A program made the translations under genes and the position numbers. Of a stretch of 64,000 nucleotides of DNA, positions 61,041 to 64,000 are shown in pieces. The DNA is from Actinomadura latina NBRC 106108. GTDB taxonomy: Bacteria; Actinomycetota; Actinomycetes; Streptosporangiales; Streptosporangiaceae. The stretch is taken from contig NZ_BCQS01000003.1 in assembly GCF_001552195.1 (NCBI RefSeq), positions 868,001-932,000 of the forward strand, in the 5' to 3' direction. The notes beneath the pieces were generated by a model, which searched no databases, was not told the origin of the DNA, and saw only the letters and a list, made by a program, of their open reading frames with translations. Every line of letters starts with the position of its first letter. Within the stretch, counting starts at the first letter, position 1.

Positions 61041-62586
61041 GCGTGCGCTGATCAGCGTGTACGACAAGACCGGGCTGGAGGAGCTGGCCCGGGGCCTGCA
61101 CGAGGCCGGGGTGGAGATCGTCTCGACCGGGTCGACGGCGGGCCGGATCTCCGCCGCCGGCGTCCCGGTGATGCGGGTGGAGAAGCTCACCGGCTTCCCC
61201 GAGTGCCTGGACGGACGGGTCAAGACCCTGCACCCGAGGGTGCACGCGGGCCTGCTCGCCGACCGGCGCAAGGAGGACCACCTCCAGCAGCTCGAAGACC
61301 TCGCCGTCGAGCCGTTCGACCTGGTGATCGCGAACCTGTACCCGTTCGCCGACACGGTCGACTCGGGCGCGGGGCCGGACGAGTGCGTCGAGCAGATCGA
61401 CATCGGCGGCCCGACCATGGTGCGCGCCGCCGCGAAGAACCACGCGAGCGTGTCCGTCGTCGTCGACCCGTCCGCCTACGCGACGGTCCTCGACGCGGTG
61501 CAGGCCGGCGGGTTCACCCTGGCGGAGCGCCGCCGCCTCGCCGCGCGGGCGTTCGCGCACACCGCGTCCTACGACGTGGCCGTGGCGTCCTGGTTCGCGA
61601 GCGGCTACGCCCCGGACGAGACGGCCGCCGAGACGCAGTGGCCCGACTTCCTCGGCGCCACCTGGGAGCGTTCGGACACCCTCCGGTACGGCGAGAACCC
61701 GCACCAGCGCGCGGCCCTGTACCGCTCGCCCGGCGAGACCGGGCTGGCCGGCGCGGAGCAGCTGTACGGCAAGGAGATGTCCTACAACAACTACGTGGAC
61801 ACCGACGCCGCCCGCCGCGCCGCCTACGACTTCACCGAGCCGTGCGTCGCGATCATCAAGCACGCCAACCCGTGCGGCATCGCGGTCGGCGCCGACATCG
61901 CCGAGGCGCACCGCAAGGCGCACGCCTGCGACCCCGTCTCGGCCTACGGCGGCGTGATCGCGGCGAACCGCCCGGTCACCGCGGACATGGCGCGGCAGGT
62001 CACCGAGAGCTTCGCCGAGGTCGTCATCGGCCCCGCCTTCGACGACGAGGCCGTCACCGTCCTCAAGAACCGGTTCAAGAACGTCCGGCTGCTGGTCTGC
62101 CCGGACGCCCCGGCCGGCGCGACCGAGTACCGGCGCATCGACGGCGGCGTCCTGCTGCAGGGCGTCGACCGCGTGGACGCGCCCGGCGACGACCCGTCCA
62201 CCTGGGAACTGAAGACCGGCGAGGCCGCCGACGACGCGACGCTGCGCGACCTGGCGTTCGCGTGGCGGGCGATCCGCTCGGTGAAGTCCAACGCGATCCT
62301 GCTGGCCGCCGGCGGCGCGACCGTCGGCGTCGGCATGGGGCAGGTCAACCGGGTCGACTCCGCCAAGCTCGCCGTCGCGCGGGCCGGCGCCGAGCGGACC
62401 GCGTCCGCCGTGGGCGCGTCGGACGCGTTCTTCCCCTTCCCGGACGGCCTGGAGGTGCTGACCGAGGCGGGCGTGAAGGCGATCGTCGAGCCGGGCGGCT
62501 CCGTCAACGACGACAAGGTCATCGAGGCGGCGGAGAAGGCCGGGATCACCCTGTACTTCACCGGCGTCCGGCACTTCTACCACTGA
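61021..62586 (+). CDS. purH: Bifunctional AICAR formyltransferase / IMP cyclohydrolase (PurH)
   Basis: Last two steps to IMP, 521 residues. The N-terminal cyclohydrolase domain is [19 protein letters not shown] with STGSTAGRI and [12 protein letters not shown]. The C-terminal transformylase has [25 protein letters not shown] (catalytic Lys-His), [13 protein letters not shown] and the closing [11 protein letters not shown] at 61021 within the purN end; GGGGAG about eight bases before it. Uses the formyl-THF pool that folD supplies. Confidence 0.96.
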   Translation: MSRVAIRRALISVYDKTGLEELARGLHEAGVEIVSTGSTAGRISAAGVPVMRVEKLTGFPECLDGRVKTLHPRVHAGLLADRRKEDHLQQLEDLAVEPFDLVIANLYPFADTVDSGAGPDECVEQIDIGGPTMVRAAAKNHASVSVVVDPSAYATVLDAVQAGGFTLAERRRLAARAFAHTASYDVAVASWFASGYAPDETAAETQWPDFLGATWERSDTLRYGENPHQRAALYRSPGETGLAGAEQLYGKEMSYNNYVDTDAARRAAYDFTEPCVAIIKHANPCGIAVGADIAEAHRKAHACDPVSAYGGVIAANRPVTADMARQVTESFAEVVIGPAFDDEAVTVLKNRFKNVRLLVCPDAPAGATEYRRIDGGVLLQGVDRVDAPGDDPSTWELKTGEAADDATLRDLAFAWRAIRSVKSNAILLAAGGATVGVGMGQVNRVDSAKLAVARAGAERTASAVGASDAFFPFPDGLEVLTEAGVKAIVEPGGSVNDDKVIEAAEKAGITLYFTGVRHFYH

Positions 62587-62597
62587 CCGGCGGCCGG

Positions 62598-62632
62598 CCC
62601 GGTGTGGCGGAGAACACCGCCGCACCGGGTTT
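62598..62632 (+). terminator. purNH terminator
   Basis: Thirteen-base arms (CCCGGTGTGGCGG / CCGCCGCACCGGG, one G-U pair) with a six-base loop and TTT afterwards, 12 bases after the purH stop. Confidence 0.85.
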
Positions 62633-62732
62633 GGCCCCGGATATTCCACTCCGCACTGCGGGTAGCCTCGGCCCGGCCGCGCCTTGATGACCCTCCCTTG
62701 ACCCCGGCGCGGGCGTTCCATGAGGAGGCGCG

Positions 62733-62909
62733 ATGGACGTGCTGCTCGCCGTCATGCTGAGGTCGGTGTACCTGGCGGACTCCCTGCTGATGGACTCCCG
62801 GCAGGTGATCGGGCTGATCGCGGCCTTCCTCGCCGCCGTCCTGGCCGCCCAGCTCGGCTGGCACGGCACCGACCGCATCATCACCTCGCGGCAGCGCTCC
62901 GAGGACTGA
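62733..62909 (+). CDS. Small membrane protein (58 aa)
   Basis: Begins [20 protein letters not shown]. One clear hydrophobic span ([19 protein letters not shown]) and a basic C-terminus ending RQRSED. GAGGAGG precedes the ATG by five bases. No family recognised. It stands alone between the purNH terminator and the folD riboswitch. Confidence 0.65.
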   Translation: MDVLLAVMLRSVYLADSLLMDSRQVIGLIAAFLAAVLAAQLGWHGTDRIITSRQRSED

Positions 62910-62938
62910 CCCGCCCCGCCGCTACCATGGGTTTTCAC

Positions 62939-63010
62939 GCGACTGGCGCGGCAAGGTGGATCACCACCGGGGAGCGAACGACAGTCCGGACACCGCGCGC
63001 CTGGGTGGAC
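62939..63010 (+). ncRNA. ZTP (pfl) riboswitch upstream of folD
   Basis: The leader contains the conserved ZTP-aptamer pieces in order: CGCGACTGGCG, a GGTGGATCACCACC hairpin immediately followed by GGGGAGCGA, a variable linker, then CCGCGCGCCTGGGT. TACCAT at 62933-62938 is a fitting -10 for transcription starting just before the aptamer. ZTP/ZMP riboswitches are known regulators of folD and pur genes and turn expression on when 10-formyl-THF is short. No T-run terminator lies before the ATG, so translation control through the downstream GC hairpin is likely. Confidence 0.88.
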
Positions 63011-63020
63011 GGGACCTCGA

Positions 63021-63048
63021 GCCGGGCCCGGCCCCGCGGGGCCCCGGC
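63021..63048 (+). promoter_or_regulatory. GC hairpin in the folD leader (expression platform candidate)
   Basis: A perfect 14-base palindrome (GGCCCCGCGGGGCC, 63030-63043) within a longer G/C stem lies between the ZTP aptamer and the GGAGGAA ribosome site. Confidence 0.45.
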
Positions 63049-63069
63049 GAGATCCACGCGGAGGAACGC

Positions 63070-63918
63070 ATGACGGCACAGATTCTGGACGGCAAGGCCA
63101 CGGCCGCCGAGATCCGCTCGAACCTCAAGGTGCGCGTCGAGGCGCTCCGCGACCGCGGCGTGACCGTCGGGCTCGGCACCGTGCTGGTCGGCGACGACCC
63201 GGGCAGCCACGCGTACGTCGGCATGAAGCACCGCGACTGCGCCGAGGTCGGCATCGAGAGCATCCGCCGCGACCTGCCCGCCACCGCCACCCAGGACGAC
63301 GTCGAGCGGGCCGTCGCCGAGCTGAACGCCGACCCCGCGTGCACCGGCTACATCGTCCAGCTCCCGCTGCCGAAGGGCCTGGACGAGCAGCGCGTGCTGG
63401 AGCGCATCGACCCGGCCAAGGACGCCGACGGCCTGCACCCGGTGAACCTCGGCCGGCTCGTCCTCATGCAGCCGGGGCCGCTGCCGTGCACCCCGAAGGG
63501 CATCGTCGAGCTGCTGCGCCGCTTCGACGTCCCGATCAAGGGCGCGGAGGTCACCGTCGTCGGCCGCGGCATCACGGTCGGGCGCTCGCTCGGGCTCCTG
63601 CTGACCCGGCGCAGCGAGAACGCGACCGTCACGCTCTGCCACACGGCGACCCGCGACCTGGCCGCGCACACCCGCGCCGCCGACATCGTCGTGGCCGCCG
63701 CCGGCGTTCCGGGCCTCATCACCGCCGGCATGGTCAAGCCGGGCGCCGCCGTCCTCGACGTGGGCGTCTCCCGTGTGGACGGCAAGCTCGCGGGTGACGT
63801 CGCCGCCGACGTCCGGGAGGTCGCCGGATGGGTCGCGCCCAACCCCGGCGGTGTCGGGCCGATGACCCGCGCCATGCTGCTCGTGAACGTCGTCGAGGCC
63901 GCCGAGAAGAGCCTCTGA
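63070..63918 (+). CDS. folD: Methylenetetrahydrofolate dehydrogenase / methenyl-THF cyclohydrolase (FolD)
   Basis: Bifunctional one-carbon enzyme of 282 residues making 10-formyl-THF for PurN and PurH. Active-site [17 protein letters not shown] (the family Tyr and Lys), [30 protein letters not shown], the NADP fold [18 protein letters not shown] and [14 protein letters not shown] are present. Some family members read SxxVGRP where this has RGITVGR. ATG at 63070 with GGAGGAA upstream; preceded by a ZTP riboswitch. Confidence 0.96.
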   Translation: MTAQILDGKATAAEIRSNLKVRVEALRDRGVTVGLGTVLVGDDPGSHAYVGMKHRDCAEVGIESIRRDLPATATQDDVERAVAELNADPACTGYIVQLPLPKGLDEQRVLERIDPAKDADGLHPVNLGRLVLMQPGPLPCTPKGIVELLRRFDVPIKGAEVTVVGRGITVGRSLGLLLTRRSENATVTLCHTATRDLAAHTRAADIVVAAAGVPGLITAGMVKPGAAVLDVGVSRVDGKLAGDVAADVREVAGWVAPNPGGVGPMTRAMLLVNVVEAAEKSL

Positions 63919-63927
63919 CACGTGGCC

Positions 63928-63960
63928 GGGGCCGCCACTCAGCACCGAGGTGGCGGCCCC
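63928..63960 (+). terminator. folD terminator
   Basis: Perfect 11-base arms (GGGGCCGCCAC / GTGGCGGCCCC) with an 11-base loop begin nine bases after the folD stop. Confidence 0.85.
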
Positions 63961-64000
63961 GCACACATTGCTCCTGGCCGGGCCGCGCCGTCACTTGCGC

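Noticed and set aside
63991..64000. End of a minus-strand gene at the right edge
   Set aside because: A TCA (TGA on the minus strand) preceded by an AAG codon is visible, but ten bases are too few to support a gene.

Overview
The window reads as chromosomal DNA of a high-GC Gram-positive actinomycete. Third-codon G/C bias is strong, GTG starts are common, many stops and starts overlap as GTGA or ATGA, and several actinobacterial families are present (XRE/DUF397 pairs, CU044_5270, DUF5319, DUF6350, emfourin). The left end keeps the order groEL1 - sigD/shbA - rsdA - DUF5319 - guaB - guaB3 - (choD-like GMC oxidase) - guaA known from mycobacteria and streptomycetes. I infer a Streptosporangiales/Thermomonosporaceae-type organism (Actinomadura-like); this rests on gene content, not on a search.

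Layout. 0-5.5 kb: GroEL1 tail, ECF sigma/anti-sigma pair and purine genes guaB and guaB3. 5.5-14.6 kb: glpD, a TetR-controlled succinate-semialdehyde dehydrogenase/GMC oxidoreductase pair, and two secreted M43 metalloproteases flanking an AlkD-type glycosylase. 14.8-17.7 kb: guaA and the ahpC-ahpD peroxide-defence operon. 17.9-23.65 kb: an accessory block with an XRE-DUF397 pair, a divergent ATPase/mini-DUF397 operon, an ECF sigma factor with a CU044_5270 partner, and a carotenoid oxygenase. This block separates ahpC from its usual divergent partner oxyR, which lies at 23.7 kb. 24.8-31.8 kb: two tandem giant GT2-TagF proteins for a teichoic-acid-like polymer. 31.8-37.3 kb: a methyltransferase, then a form II CO-dehydrogenase-like molybdenum hydroxylase operon (coxSLM, coxG). 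37.6-43.4 kb: small membrane proteins, a degenerate cysteine-dioxygenase-like cupin, a TetR, and a PspC/LiaF-like protein divergent from a PspC-type two-component system. 43.4-50.8 kb: a beta-lactamase-fold serine hydrolase, SRPBCC protein, PIG-L deacetylase, nucleoside hydrolase, dhaKLM, and an emfourin/M4 metalloprotease pair. 51-64 kb: core genes pcrA, sucCD, purN, purH and folD, with a ZTP riboswitch ahead of folD.

How it fits together. Purine and one-carbon genes recur (guaB, guaB3, guaA, purN, purH, folD), and folD appears tuned to ZTP, which links folate supply to purine synthesis. Envelope genes (TagF-like pair, PspC/LiaF with its kinase and regulator, septum-type membrane protein, serine hydrolase) form a second theme. 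The most unusual points are: the oxyR-ahpC locus split by a regulatory island; an in-frame palindromic repeat inside the catalytic part of guaA; a three-copy 54-bp coding repeat at the start of the PIG-L gene; a second TagF fusion whose GT2 domain has lost its catalytic motifs; and a six-codon leader ORF coupled to an ECF sigma gene. No tRNA, rRNA, CRISPR array or insertion sequence was recognised.
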